From positions 20,471,568 to 20,535,567 of the forward strand of contig NC_057925.1 in NCBI RefSeq assembly GCF_018873765.1: DNA of 64,000 bases, in the 5' to 3' direction. The notes below the pieces were generated by a model that saw nothing but the letters and a program-made list of their open reading frames with translations, made no database searches and had not been told where the DNA came from. Positions 33,330 through 45,245 of this stretch are shown here, in pieces (position 1 is the first letter of the stretch; the number at the start of each line of letters is the position of its first letter). Position numbers and translations under genes: made by a program. Source of the DNA: Telopea speciosissima. Lineage: Eukaryota > Streptophyta > Magnoliopsida > Proteales > Proteaceae.

Positions 33330-36300
33330 TGCTAATGTTAGACCCCTTAATTGCCCATTTTGTTTTCATAAATTTTAGATGGAGCATACTGATTTCTATA
33401 ATGTTGTGAAAGATTCTTGGACTGTCTCTCCTATTTTTGTTCTTTCTCAGAAATTAAAGTGACTCAAGCCTCTGTTAAGGGGTTGGGCACGATCCTTCTT
33501 CCCCAACTTTGATGCAGCTCTGAAGGAGACCACTATTTCTCTTAAGGATATCCAAGAAACTATGGATACTATGGGTGTTAATAAGGTGCATGCTTTTTTG
33601 TATGGAAGCAGATGCTAAGACTACCTATATCATTGGTCAATGCAAAATCAAGAGAAGCTATGGTTGAAAAAATCAAGAATAAAATGATTGAAAGGAGGTG
33701 ATAGGAACTCAAAAGTATTTCCATGCTTCAGTTATGCTGCGTAGATCAAAGAATCATATCAAATGTTTGAAAAAAAGAAGATGGGACCTTGCTTGAAGAT
33801 TCTACTGCCATTGCAAGCTATATTGAGTCGTATTTTTCTCACTTTCATAAAGAAGTTCCCTTGGAAGAACATCTTGATCTCCTTGACTATATTCCACCAA
33901 CCTTATCTGATGTTGATGTTGCTGGATTGGAGAGCGTTCCTAGTAATGAAGAGATAAAGCAGGCAGTGTGGGACCTCGACCTGGATATATAGTTTTTCGG
34001 GTGCTTTTTTCCTGTCATTGCTAGGAATTTATTGCTGTTGAGGTATGTAGGGCGGTGCAAAGTTTTTTTTATGTCTCAGGGATCATCCCAAAAAGAACCA
34101 ATAATTATTTCATCACTCTCATTCCAAAGGTTGAAGGTGCAATGACTCTAGAAAAATTTCGCCCTATCTGTATGGGCAATTTCTTTTGCAAGATTTTAAC
34201 TAAAATCATAGCCAGTAGGTTGAGCCATCTGTTACCAAGGCTGATCTCAATGGAGCAGAGAGCTTTTCAAAAGGGAAAGGTTATATTTTCAAATATAAGC
34301 ATAGCCTCCGAGTTGGGTAACCTTATCCATCAATCGGTTAGAGGTGGTGGTATTGGTCTAAAACTAGACATTCAAAAAGCCTATGATTCCCTATCTTGGA
34401 ATTTCTTATTCAAAGTGCTTAGGAAGTTTGGCTTCAGTGATCGTTGGACTAATTGGCTGTATCAGCTTCTTGTTTCAACCTGTATTTCTGTTCTTGTTAA
34501 TGGTGGTCCGGTGGGTTTCTTTGGTGTGGAGAGGGAGCTGCGACAAGGAGATCTGCTTGCTCCCATACTTTTTATCATTGTTGAAGAAGTCCTTTGTAGA
34601 GGACTTAAGAAGTTGATCGAGGTTAACAAACTCAAAACTTTGAGAGGTCCTCGGGGTGCCCCTACCCCTGGACATCTCTTATTTGCTGATGACTTGTTTA
34701 TTTTTTTGAATGGCTCTATCATGTATGTTCAGACCCTAAAGGAGTTTCTTGAGAAATATCAGCCATTTTCTAGTCAAAAAATTAGTGCGGAGAAGAGTAA
34801 GTTATTTTGTGGAAAGGTCAGTATTGCTAGGAAGCATCGTATATCGGACCTTCTGTATATCCCAATTTGTAGCTTCCCTACTCGTTATTTGGGGGTACAG
34901 ATCTTCAAAGGTAAAGTGACTAGAGAAGTGATGATGCCCCTTATGGATAAGTTCAGAAAGCGGTTGTCTAGGTGGAAAGGAAAGCTTCTATCTCTTGCAG
35001 GTCGTGTGGAGCTTGTTAAATCTGTGGTTTCGAGCGTTCCTAGTCATAATTTCTCTGTTTACTGGTGGCCATCATCCCTAGTGTCCTTGATGGAAAAGTG
35101 GATGCTTAACTTTATCTGATCTGGGGATGTAGAGATCAGGAAAGCAACTACTGTTAAGTGGGAAGTGTTATGTCATCCCAAGGCAGAAGGAGGGTTGGGA
35201 TTTCAAAGACCTCAGGATGTTAATACGGCTCTATTGTGCAAATTGGCGTGGTCTAGCAAACATGAGGACTCCTCTATGAGTCGGTTTTTCAGAGCAAGAT
35301 TTATTAACTTGGATGGCTCCCTGAAAAGTAATTACAATTCCTCTTCTATTTGGCCTGGCGTTAGGAAGATATGGGATCTTGTGCACAAGAATAAAAGATA
35401 GGTGATTGGGAATGGATCTTCTATAAATTTTTTGAAGGATCGCTGGTTGGGTAATGAATCCATTGCTGAAGCGTCAGATCTGAGTTTGGATTTATTTAAA
35501 AATAAATCAGCAAAGGTTGCAGACTTCATTGTGAACTCAAAATGGGTGTTCCCATCTGTAGACTCAAGTATTCTAAATGATATCATTTGGAAAGCAAGAT
35601 CAATTACTATTCCTTCTTTGATCTTGGATGATTCTTGTTTCTGGAAACTGACTACCACAAGACAATTTATAGCAAAGTCAGCATGGGAGGACATCCACAA
35701 GCGAAATCCTAAGGTGCCTTGGCTATATATTATTTGGGGTAATTTCCTTCTTCGTAGACATTCTTATTTTGCTTGGAGGTTGATATATGGCAGAATTCCA
35801 GTGGATGAGTTGTTATCTTCGTTGGGAGTGCTTCTCCCATCAAGATGTGATCTATGTCACAATGCCTTGGAATCAAGATCCCATCTATTTCTGGATTGCG
35901 TTTATGCCCGTCATATTTGGAATTCTTTCCTAGTGAACTTTGGTCTTCAATGGCCTTCTCCCTTTTCTTATGAAGAGTTGGTTTTGTGGTGGAAGAGGAA
36001 GTTGAAATTGATGAGTTTGAAGAAAGTCTGGATGGCTAGTGTGGTGTTGATTCTTTTTTTTTATTTGGGCGGAAAAAAATGGTAGAAGGTTTGAGGATAA
36101 ATCAAAACCGGGTTCTCTAACTTACCCTGCCGTTCTGAGAAGTATAAAGGATTTGGCCCCCTCTTTTAGTTCCCCGATGCAAGATATTGCAAATTGCTCT
36201 AGTGCCACCTATTTTAAAATCCCTATTATTCCCAGGCCATCCCATTTAATCAAAGAGGTTTGGTGGTGTAAACCTTTCTCGGACTGGGTTAAATTAAATG

Positions 36301-36949
36301 TGGATGGATGTTCCCTATGCAACCCAGGTAGAGCGGGCGTAGGTGGTACTATTCGAAACAGCTTCGGTTCCCCTATGTCAGCTTTCAGCTTATTCCAGGG
36401 TGTCAAGACGAACTATGTGGTAAAATTTGAGGCTATAATCCAGGGTCTTTTGAGGGCTGAGGCCCTTGGTGTTTCAAAACTTTGGATAGAAAGTGATTCT
36501 GTGGCTATTGTTTTAGCCATGCAGTCTAGATCGATCCCCTAGTTTGTTAGACAAGATTGGAATGCTCTTCTTCCCTTCATGGAGCGCATACATTGGAAAA
36601 TTACCCATTGCTATAGGGAAGCAAATCTGGTGACAGACTACCTCACAAAAGCTGCTGCGAAGCAAGGCAAATCTCTCCCCCAGGCGTTGATTTTTTCCTC
36701 CTTTGTGAAGAATGCCATAATGGATGATATCTTGGGTCGGCCATGTTACTGATTTTCTTAGAGGTTTTCCTCGGTTCGTCATTTGAAGGGTGAGCTTCTC
36801 AATTGATGGCTTTGCTGTAGGTGGGGTAGTTCTCTCTTTTCTTTGTGTCCTTGTATTCGTCTGGGTATGCCTGGACGTTAAACACTTGTATTTTTACCTT
36901 TAATTATTAATAATATATCTTTGCTGACCTTTAGCAAAAAAAAAAATCA
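33330..36949 (+). mobile_element. 5'-truncated L1-type LINE with poly-A tail and 13-bp TSD
   Basis: aatttgggtttga occurs at 33317-33329 and 36950-36962, flanking the element. The right end is a poly-A run (36936-36946), as left by target-primed reverse transcription. Order: a short linker, reverse transcriptase, RVT zinc-binding domain, RNase H. Most of the endonuclease is missing, so the copy is 5'-truncated. Open reading frames are broken by stops and at least one frameshift. Confidence 0.92.
33760..36730 (+). pseudogene. LINE ORF2 remnant: reverse transcriptase and RNase H
   Basis: The RT frame 34055-35119 carries FRPICMGNFFCKILTKIIASR, KLDIQKAYDSLSWNFL, ELRQGDLLAPILF and LLFADDLFIF, with FADD in place of the usual YADD. 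The same frame continues past a stop after LNFI (TGA, plausibly from TGG) to 35401, and past a TAG after HKNKR into 36085. The zinc-binding region has FAWRLIYGRIPVDELL and CDLCHNALES with HLFLDC. RNase H at 36153 onward, in another frame, has KLNVDGCSLCNPGRAGVGG and EAIIQGLLRAEALG. This is a relic, not a functional gene. Confidence 0.9.
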
Positions 36950-37066
36950 AATTTGGGTTTGAAATATGACATATGATGTATTTAAATCATCTCCTAAATA
37001 TCCAATAGTCGAACTGTCCCCACATGACAGAATTAGAAGTCTCGAACAGAGAAACCATTACTTAGT

Positions 37067-37265
37067 GGAAAAGGATTCTGTCCAGCCGTGGCAAGAGCTG
37101 GAGCGTCCAGCCCCGCTAAACGATAGCAAATGCAGGGGTGTGGTGGTCATTTCACATGTGGGTCCGGACCCACATGTGAAATGACAACCACACCCCTGCA
37201 TTTGCTACCGTTTAGCGGGGTTGGAGCTTCCAAGTCCCGCCACGGCTGGACAGGAGCTAGGTCCT
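37067..37265. mobile_element. Near-perfect palindromic miniature element, 9-bp TSD TTACTTAGT
   Basis: The 199-bp interval folds on itself almost completely. ctgtccagccgtgg, gccccgctaaacg, gcaaatgcaggggtgtgg and catttcacatgtgggtcc each have a mirrored partner about the centre near 37165. TTACTTAGT flanks it at 37058-37066 and 37266-37274, a 9-bp TSD typical of Mutator-like elements. It is non-coding. Confidence 0.88.
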
Positions 37266-37410
37266 TTACTTAGTATGCTGAATAGGGAAACTTTTTCCAA
37301 GAAATAAATGGAAAGTGTTTCCTTCTTTGTAAATGCGGGATGCAAGTAAGCGAAAGCCAACAAGGATCTCCTATAGATTCAATCAATAACAGAGAGAGAG
37401 AGGTGTGCTA

Positions 37411-37511
37411 GTGGAGGCTACACCTAGGAAGAAACCAAAATATGTTGGCGAAGGCTACACCTTGGAAGGAACCAAAATATGTTAGCGAAGGCTACACCCT
37501 AGGCAGGAACC
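37411..37511. repeat. 37-bp tandem repeat, about 2.7 copies
   Basis: Units starting gtggaggctacaccta, gcgaaggctacacctt and gcgaaggctacaccct follow each other at 37411, 37448 and 37485. Confidence 0.85.
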
Positions 37512-37734
37512 ATTTTCCCAAAATAAATATAAGAAAAGGGTTTTCTGAACGTAAGGTGTAAGGTACCCCTACTCACATTCTTATTTTTTAGAAATAAAAA
37601 TGTGTGTACGTGTAGGGTACACCTTAGACTCAGAAAGCCTTATCGCACGGATACAGGATAACAAATAATGGTGAAGGTTTTTTTTCATTTTTTAACAAAC
37701 TAAGCCCTTCAGATACGTGACAGATTGTTAGTAC

Positions 37735-38227
37735 TGATACGCTCAAAAATAGCCAACAAACAAGAGGCCGACACATGGCAAGATCTTATCAAGTAACCCA
37801 CTTGAAGGACAATGCGACATATGTCAGGAAACTTCCCTTTGGGGGGCAAACAACCGATTTAGGGCACGACTCAAAGAGTAGTTAAAACCAGCAGTGCATA
37901 AGAGAAGATTCCATTCCCCACTAGGGAACATCCCCCCTCATTAAGGGGGAATAACCAACTCCACTCCACCACGTGTCAGGCAGTGGAGGGAAGACTCCCA
38001 ACCACCTCGATAACTGTGCCATGTATAAAAGGGAAGAGGGTACCCCGGTACAAGATTCTGAATTTTACTTACTGCTCTCTCCGTACCCCTTTTCTGATTA
38101 TTCATCTGTGCGCCGGACTGACTTTGGCAACAGAGAGTCAACCCTCGGAGTCCGTTTCGGGTCTCTTTGTTGTCTTTTCCCACCTTGCAAGTCGCATATG
38201 TCACCAGGAAGCTTTTCGGTGGCAACA
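37735..38227 (+). mobile_element. Solo LTR (493 bp), TSD AGTAC
   Basis: It starts TGATACGC and ends GTGGCAACA. AGTAC flanks it (37730-37734 and 38228-38232). A TATAAAA box lies at 38024-38030, and the LTR motif GACTTTGGCAACAGAG lies about 95 bp after it, as in many plant Gypsy LTRs. No coding capacity. Confidence 0.78.
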
Positions 38228-39080
38228 AGTACCAAGTACTTTTTTTTATTATTTATTTTGACAAGTTATACCAAGTACTTAAGTGTAGGATGTAGTGTGG
38301 TTCAATAAACAACTATGAATGATGGAAGCTCATATATATTTTACAAAAGATAGGTTTGAATGGTTCACTATACGTTTCATTAATAGATTATCACAGTCGT
38401 GGAAGACATCAAACAATTATCTACCTCTTTCTTGTCGTGCTCTTTTATTATATTTCTAGGGGGATTAATAACGTTGTTTTTTTTTTCTTTTGTGAAAAAT
38501 TAATAGTGTTGCATGTTGACTCCTGGTAAGGAGGAAGGTGTCCATGGCATGTCTAACTACCTGGCTGGCCTATATCCCGGCCCATATCCACTCCTTGATT
38601 ATCTGATTTTTGTAACTCAAATACCTTGCGTTTGTCATGCCGAAATAATATATAGTTCTCTTCTTAAAAAAAAAAAAAAAAAAAAAATTTCATTAGTGTT
38701 TAACTATCTAAACTATATGCTTTGTGAACATGTTCTAGTATGAAACACCATATAACATGTGGGGAACCAGATTAGATTACCTGACTTTTTTTCGATGAAA
38801 GTGTAATCACATAAACCACACACCAATCCCAAAAGGTTAACAGACTTTTAGGACCGTGGAATGGCAGATATACACAACACATAACACACACCCAATGTAG
38901 GAAGATTACCTGGCTTTTGTTATTAAAAATATTTATTTTAGATTTGGTCGCCAAGATCTTGAAACAATTCTCTTTCTAGGCATTGAATAAAATAACATTT
39001 TTAGGTAAAAGGTTCGGAATACAACAATGTTCTAGAGAATCATTTCACAATAGCACTCTCCTTTGCAGTATATATTATAT
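38228..39080. other. Intergenic, no gene seen
   Basis: Contains a poly-A run of about 22 bp (38666-38688), which may be the tail of an unrecognised retroposed sequence. No supported coding region. Confidence 0.4.
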
Positions 39081-39282
39081 GGGAGAAAGAACACTAATCG
39101 GACAACCAGTGTTGTGCCTCGACGTGTACCTGTGCCCAAACACAGCCCAGTGCAAAAAGATCGATGCACCCCTAGACCTTTCCACTTTTTCAGGAGGGAG
39201 CACCGATCTTTTCACGCTGGGCTATGTCTGGGCGTAGGCACACACCCTGCCCAATGATTGGTTAGCTAGTGTTCCCCTTCCC
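39081..39282. mobile_element. Mutator-type miniature element, foldback
   Basis: The left end GGGAGAAAGAACACTAATCG and right end AGCTAGTGTTCCCCTTCCC are inverted. Inner arms gtgcccaaacacagcccagtg and cacgctgggctatgtctggg also pair. Flanks atattatat (39072-39080) and atgttatat (39283-39291) make a 9-bp TSD with one mismatch. Confidence 0.75.
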
Positions 39283-39298
39283 ATGTTATATATATATA

Positions 39299-39485
39299 GG
39301 AAAAGAAGACGCTACTTGGGCCTCTAGGGCTTGCACATGCATCATGGGCGGAATAGTCAATGAAAGCATACATGGAGGCATCATGGGGGCGGGATTTTCA
39401 CCTTTTCATTGGTGCGGGGCGGTCATTTGACGCCCACTTGAGTCTAGGCGCAAGGGATACTGGACAAGTTAGCGCTCTTTTTCTC
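39299..39485. mobile_element. Mutator-type miniature element, 17 bp from the previous one
   Basis: GGAAAAGAAGACGCTACTTG at the left mirrors CAAGTTAGCGCTCTTTTTCTC at the right. The interior has ggtgcggggcggtcatttga. Flanks atatatata and gtatatata form a 9-bp TSD with one mismatch. Confidence 0.7.
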
Positions 39486-39539
39486 GTATATATATCTTAA
39501 ATGATCTATCTTAGTTACCTATAAAATTTCAACTTCAAA

Positions 39540-40700
39540 ATTTTTTTTTATAAGAAACGAAAAGAAATATATTACTAGAAAGATAAAAGAGTATGTAAAA
39601 TATTATGATAAAGAACAACATGTTTTTTCTTAATAGCTACATAGGATGTCAAAAAAATTGCAATGCTAGTGATGTATATGTTCTGAGAAAAGATGATTGG
39701 AATACCTTTGGTTCCATCAGCCGCTTGTGACAAGAGGGGAATTAGACGCCAGGGTTGCACCACAGTAGTTAAGTCTTGAAGCATAGCAAGAATCTCCATG
39801 TTGCAAGACCATATTTTCTTGATGTTGTAGTTTAGTTGGCATGCATAATGAAGACCTTTAGAGAATCCAGAAATTTCTATCTCCAAAAAATCATTAGTAC
39901 CCAAAAAACCTGCAGCTATCAGTAAAAGTTGTTCTTCTAACAAAATGGAACACATCCACCCCGATCTCTTCAGGGAAGATTGAGTTGTACGCAAATCCGA
40001 ACAGGGTAGTGTAATACGGGAAAGGAGTTCACACACATAACTAGAGAATTAGCACTGTTACCAGAAATATATACAGTTAGGGGGAAAAGTAGGGGTGGGG
40101 GGAATATTTAAGTTTGTCAACCATTTACGAATGTTTGAAAGGACCCCCATAGGATCCAGTTTGACAAAGTTATGGACCACCTTGTTCCTAAGTTGCCAGA
40201 TAAAGTGACAAGTAATAATAAAAACAAAAATAAATAAAAAAACCGTTGAGGGAGATGCTTGTCCCGAAGTTTATCAGACAGAAGAGAAGCACAAAGCTGT
40301 AGTAAAGACTAATGAGAGAGATATTCCGTTCTCGATCCCAAGGGGCCAGAAACCCAAATATGCTTAGACCAGTCACATGAAAAGAAGAGATGCCATATGG
40401 ATTCAAAACAAGATCCACATAAAACATAACAAGAATCGATCTTGATCCAATTCGAAAGAGACGCTTTAACAGGGATTCCTGCATGTAAAATATGCCAAAA
40501 AGTATTGTTTAAATTTAGGATGAATGGGCAACTTCTAGAGGAAGTGCCACCAACCTGAGAACCTAGAATGAAAAGACGATCTCGAGGAAGTATCAAGAAA
40601 TTTGGTGGCAGTTCAAGTAGAGAACCTACCATCTTTTGAGATAGAACATTTCCAAGAATCAACAATATTAGTTGAAGTCACAGATGCACAAGCTACAACA
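39540..40700 (-). mobile_element. Truncated L1-type LINE relic with poly-T end
   Basis: A T-run at 39541-39551 is the poly-A tail on the minus strand. Upstream on that strand are an RNase H-like segment (39575-40036) and an RVT zinc-binding segment (40309-40665: FWHILHAGIPVKASLSNWI, then CYVLCGSCFESIWHLFFSC). No RT core is readable, so this is a 5'-truncated, decayed copy. Boundaries are approximate. Confidence 0.7.
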
Positions 40701-41662
40701 AAACCAGTAGGGAAGCGGCGGAAGGGGGAAGTAAAGCAGAATTAAAACTATTTTGAGCAAGTAATTACAAACTAGACCCTCCTGGAGATACCCTGCATAA
40801 GATCATTTAAACAAAAACCTGGGATTGATTTAACCCATGTATTAGTCCGGAAAAAAGAGTTCTTCAAAATTCAATCATTTATCCTCCCATCTAATGCCAT
40901 ACCCTTTAATGCATGTCCATGTGCCCATTATAGAATCTCAAGTTTGGACTCTGGAGCCTGCGATAATACCGATTTATTCAATTATTGAGGATGCTATAGT
41001 TGGTTAAAATAAGACCAGCTAAAAAAAAGTACGAAATGGCAATGTTTAAAATGGTTTAGAATTTGAATTTAAATAAGATGACCAAAAATTTGATCAAACA
41101 TATAAGAAATGAGAAATATGGGATTTAAACTTTGGACTTAAAATACAGGATTAAAAACAGATAATATACTTAAGTACTAAGTATGATGAAAATAGATCAT
41201 TGGTCAGGTTTAAATATACTTATTAGGTAGAGATTAAGTAAAACATTGAAAAAAATGGAGTCCACCCTTGGTTACACCAAGATTAGAGGGAGGTGGAGTA
41301 AAACATTGAAAAATAAATCCCACTGATGGTTATACCTAGCTGATACCATCATAGGCTTTAGGGTATTTTGTTAGTTGTCAAGGGTAGATGGGTAATTAGT
41401 AGTTAAGGGTGAATGGGTAAATCTGTTAAATTGTTAAGCAAGTTGGGTAGCTAGAGGAGGATGGTTAAATAGGGAAGAGTAGTCCATGTACGAGGTATGA
41501 AAAATATAATCAATCTCTTTCTCCCATCTCTATACTAGGAGGTCACTGCCCTCGAAACCAGCATTTCCCTTCCCCTTCTCCTTCTTCAACTTAATTTCTT
41601 TCCTTTCCAAATCTAGGTTCATATCACAAGCTTAAACCTATTTTTTTTCCCACATCCAAAAG

Positions 41663-41697
<35 letters not shown>

Positions 41698-42705
41698 ATG
41701 AATTGTAATTTATTTCCTTAGTTTCATTGATTCTCCAATGGGAGTATATATAATTACAATAGATGAGATAGCTCACCAAAATATAAAGAGAAATAAATAT
41801 TGTACTACACGGTTTCATGTAGGACGGATTCCAAAAATCTTGAGCAATTTTGTCCAGGACTCCATATCACATGTGAGAATACATAGTTTTCATGTAGGAC
41901 GGATTCCAGAAATCTTGAGCAATCTTGGACAGGATTCCATATCACATGTGATGAAAATCAATATCACATATGATGAAAAAGAGAAAGAGAGAGGCGCAAA
42001 ATAGAAAACAGAAAGCAAAGGTGAGGGTTACCTCCTTGATCATGATTGTTGGGACCCTCAGATACGAAGGGAGAGGGTATCTTCGAATTCATAGATAAGA
42101 GTGGGAATTTGTGATGGGACAAGAGTCCTATTGTAAGGTCACATCCCCATAATGAGGGAATACTTCCCACTCCATTGGTTAAGGAAAACTTTTGCTTGTA
42201 AAAAAAATAGAATGATATTTATTCCTACATCCAAACAAAGAGAATTCTTTTACAAACCATATGGATCTAGGTACGAATTTATTGATTTTATTTTCATTGA
42301 TCCGTCATATTGATCCAATGGAATAAATCTAACATTGATCTCTTGTTTTAACTAGGAGAAATATCAGGTCCCCTTATGACTTATTCTGTGTTACCTATTC
42401 TGGGATACACCTCTTGTGCATATTATAATTATCCACATCACTCTGCAGATCCTTTGCTAATTTTTTTTTTGGATGAATTAGATTCTATATTAAGTGTGAA
42501 CTAGTACTTGATTTGGGTCGAGAGCTAGTATTATTATTGTCTAGGCAAATTTAGGCTTCTGGTTTTGTCTCTGGTATCTCCAAAGTTCGAACTCTTTAAG
42601 CATTTTACTTCATAAGAACTCTCTTTTGGGTGGGCTTTTTTTGATGTCGAGATTGATGGCTTATGGACAGCGAAAATAAAAGTGATCAACGAATAGAATC
42701 CCTGA
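40701..42705. other. Intergenic, repeats only
   Basis: Holds a (GA)n run (41661-41695) and a 75-bp tandem duplication (41813-41887 and 41888-41962; units start tttcatgtaggacgg and end near a catatcacatgtga palindrome). No coding region is supported. Confidence 0.5.
41813..41962. repeat. 75-bp tandem duplication
   Basis: Two adjacent 75-bp copies begin tttcatgtaggacggattcc. They differ at several positions and each contains the palindrome tcacatgtga. Confidence 0.85.
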
Positions 42706-42885
42706 GGAATTTTTATCACCTGTGGTTCCCCTGTCCGGTACGGTTCCCTAATGCCTCTACTAAAAGGGGGATGGACCCCACCCGGGTAGTGTGTTCGGTT
42801 AGGGGGTGGAATGGTCATTTCAGCCCCTTCTATGAGATGAACCGCACAACTGTACCGGTCAGCGAACCTCAGGGGATAAAGGTCC
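42706..42885. mobile_element. hAT-type miniature element, GGAATTTTTATC termini
   Basis: It begins GGAATTTTTATCACC and ends GGGGATAAAGGTCC, inverted, with further pairing (ctgtccggtacggttc versus gaaccgcacaactgtaccgg). Flanks atccctga and atccttgg match at six of eight positions, an eroded 8-bp TSD. The termini match the element at 62607-62748. The interior has gtggaatggtcatttcagcc. Confidence 0.65.
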
Positions 42886-43231
42886 ATCCTTGGGGCCATA
42901 GATCACTAGCCCAATCTCAACCCACTAGGCTGATTTTTTTATTTTTTTATTTGGTAGAAGCCCACTGGGCTGATTGTCTGAAAAGATTCATGGAGGGTGC
43001 GCCCAATCTCAACCTACTAGCCTGTGATAGTGATATCTGGTTGTTTACTTTGTCTTGTTAAACCACACTATATATGTCCTACACGTATCCTATCATTCTT
43101 CCACATGGCAGTACAAGGGTGCGCCTGTGTAGATTTTCTTGGTACATTGTCGTGTACCAAATATTTTTACCTAGCAAACGTTATTTTATTCAAATCTTTA
43201 CATGTATCCTATCTGAATTAAAATCCTCTAC

Positions 43232-43410
43232 AATGTGGGCATCTCGCGGTGCACTGCAGTGCAGCCCTGAGAGCTCCACACATGGAAGAAGTTTCATCCA
43301 ATGGTGCGAGCTCGATGCAAGGTAGTTTTTTTTTCCTCTCGAGCTCAGCACCGTTGGATGTCACATCTTCCACGTGTCGAGCTCTCAGGTCCACACTACA
43401 GTGTACCGTC
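43232..43410. repeat. Foldback miniature element
   Basis: The left arm tgcagccctgagagctccac and right arm gtcgagctctcaggtccaca pair, as do tggaagaagtttcatccaa and ttggatgtcacatcttcca, around a T-run. A TSD was not found. Confidence 0.65.
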
Positions 43411-43609
43411 ATATTAGGGCAGTTCAGAGGATTTTTTTCCACCCTTATCTCGTGACTTCAAAGGGGATACTATTTTTTAAGCATAAAAATTAGGTAATCT
43501 AATATCGTCATCCTATTTGTCATATGGAGATGGTGCCCCATTAGGCCGGTACCAGAACATAGATTCACAAAAGTAAACCACTAAACCCTAGTTTAGGGCT
43601 TCATTTAAC

Positions 43610-43783
43610 AAAAAAAAAAAGGAAAAAAGAACACTATCTGGTTGCGTGGCTCCTACGCCTAGACATAGTTTCGCCCTACCCCATGGGAAGGCAGAAATCC
43701 TGCATAAGTAGATATTTGTACGCATGCTCCCATTGGCCAACGTGCACATGCTGGCTCTAGAGGTCTAGGCAACATTCTCTCGC
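43610..43783. repeat. Miniature element, GGAAAAAAGAACAC family
   Basis: It starts GGAAAAAAGAACACTATCTG and ends ggcaacattctctcgcc, parallel to 12387-12546. Both sides are poly-A, so a 9-bp A-tract TSD is possible but not diagnostic. Confidence 0.55.
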
Positions 43784-45245
43784 CAAAAAAAAAAAATTAG
43801 GCTATTAGGCACCAATAAAATGTAATCTGTCCACTTAAACCTACTTTGTGGAAAAAATGTGAGCATCCATTATCATGTCCATGTTAATATTTGAAGCATT
43901 TTACTGAATGAACTGTCTCTAAGACACTTCCATATGCATAGGGTGTATTTAGAACTTCACAACTTTTTATTGCCCTTGTCTTATTCTTAAAAATTCTTTA
44001 AATTAAGATAAAAATATGTTTTAAAAATGACATGTCATTATAAAAAGATGTTATTATCGTTACACATTTTTTAGTGCAATTGTGAAATAACATGATTTAT
44101 CCTTACTGGAAAAAAAAATACATTATACTAGAGGGCAGAAAATAGATATTTAAATCAATATACACCTTAAGAGATGTCAATACAAAAAAGTAGAGGAAGA
44201 AAAAATATGGGTATTTTAACCTTGGGCTTTGTTAATTAAATAAGTTCCAAATGGGTGAGGTTTGGCGGGTTCGGAGTTTAGACTTCCCAAACCCCAGAGT
44301 CTCCCGTTGTCGTGGGGCCTGAGGAGGTCATCATAATGTATGCAACCTTTTATCCCCGCTTTACAAAGAGGCTGTTTCCTAACTCGAGTCACAATGGAGC
44401 AACCTTACCATTGTGCCGAAATCCACCCTCTTGCTGCCCATTAGAAAAGTAGGGTATGGTAACCTCCCTAATACAAAAATGAACTTAGAAATGCAAAATT
44501 AAATTGTGAACACAACCATAGATTAAGAAAACTATATTACAAGCTGACTTTAAAGTCTCAAGGCTTCTTAATTTATAAGCTTGCTACAAGTCTAATGGCT
44601 TCTTAGATATTCTTTTTCTCCAACAAGAAACATAATTTGCACTAAGATTGCCCATTCCAACATGTAATCCTAGTTAATCTTGTGATCAGGCCTTTTGGGA
44701 GATCATATTAGATCATATACAATCCCTCTTTGAGCTCATTAAGAATAATTTTAGAAGCTAACCATAAGTTTAATGTGCCTTTTGGACTTCTTTCTTTCCT
44801 ATAAGAACATGGATTTTACATTATATGTTCTTGCCAATTTGAGTTATTAAGTAAAACATCTTCATTAATTTCTTGATTTAACTTAAAGATAGCTTATGTT
44901 AGAATTTGGCACATAAGGAAAACAAGCTTAAAATACCCAAATGAGTAATTATGGAAGACATCATAGATAATGCTTAGAAGCCTTTGTGCCAACACCAATA
45001 ACAAAAAACATGAATCTATGCCCCAAAGACCACAAAAACTAGAGAGGATGTTGGGGCAGAGAACTAGAAGAAAGCAGAGAAGGATGATTCACACTCCCAA
45101 GTTCAATACAAACCATAAATAAAAAGGATTCTAAACTCCTAATCAACACTAAACTAGACTGGCACTCTCCACACCAAACACAGACTAAAGCTCTACTTTA
45201 TTCAGATTGAAAATCTTCTTCTTTTAGCCATTTGTAAGAACAGAG
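43784..45245. other. Intergenic and annexin B 3' flank
   Basis: No gene is supported. The right few hundred bases probably include the annexin B 3' UTR on the minus strand. Confidence 0.4.

Noticed and set aside
37067-37265. MicroRNA precursor
   Set aside because: Arms pair along nearly the full length and have a 9-bp TSD, which fits a miniature transposon; no known plant miRNA was recognised in either arm.
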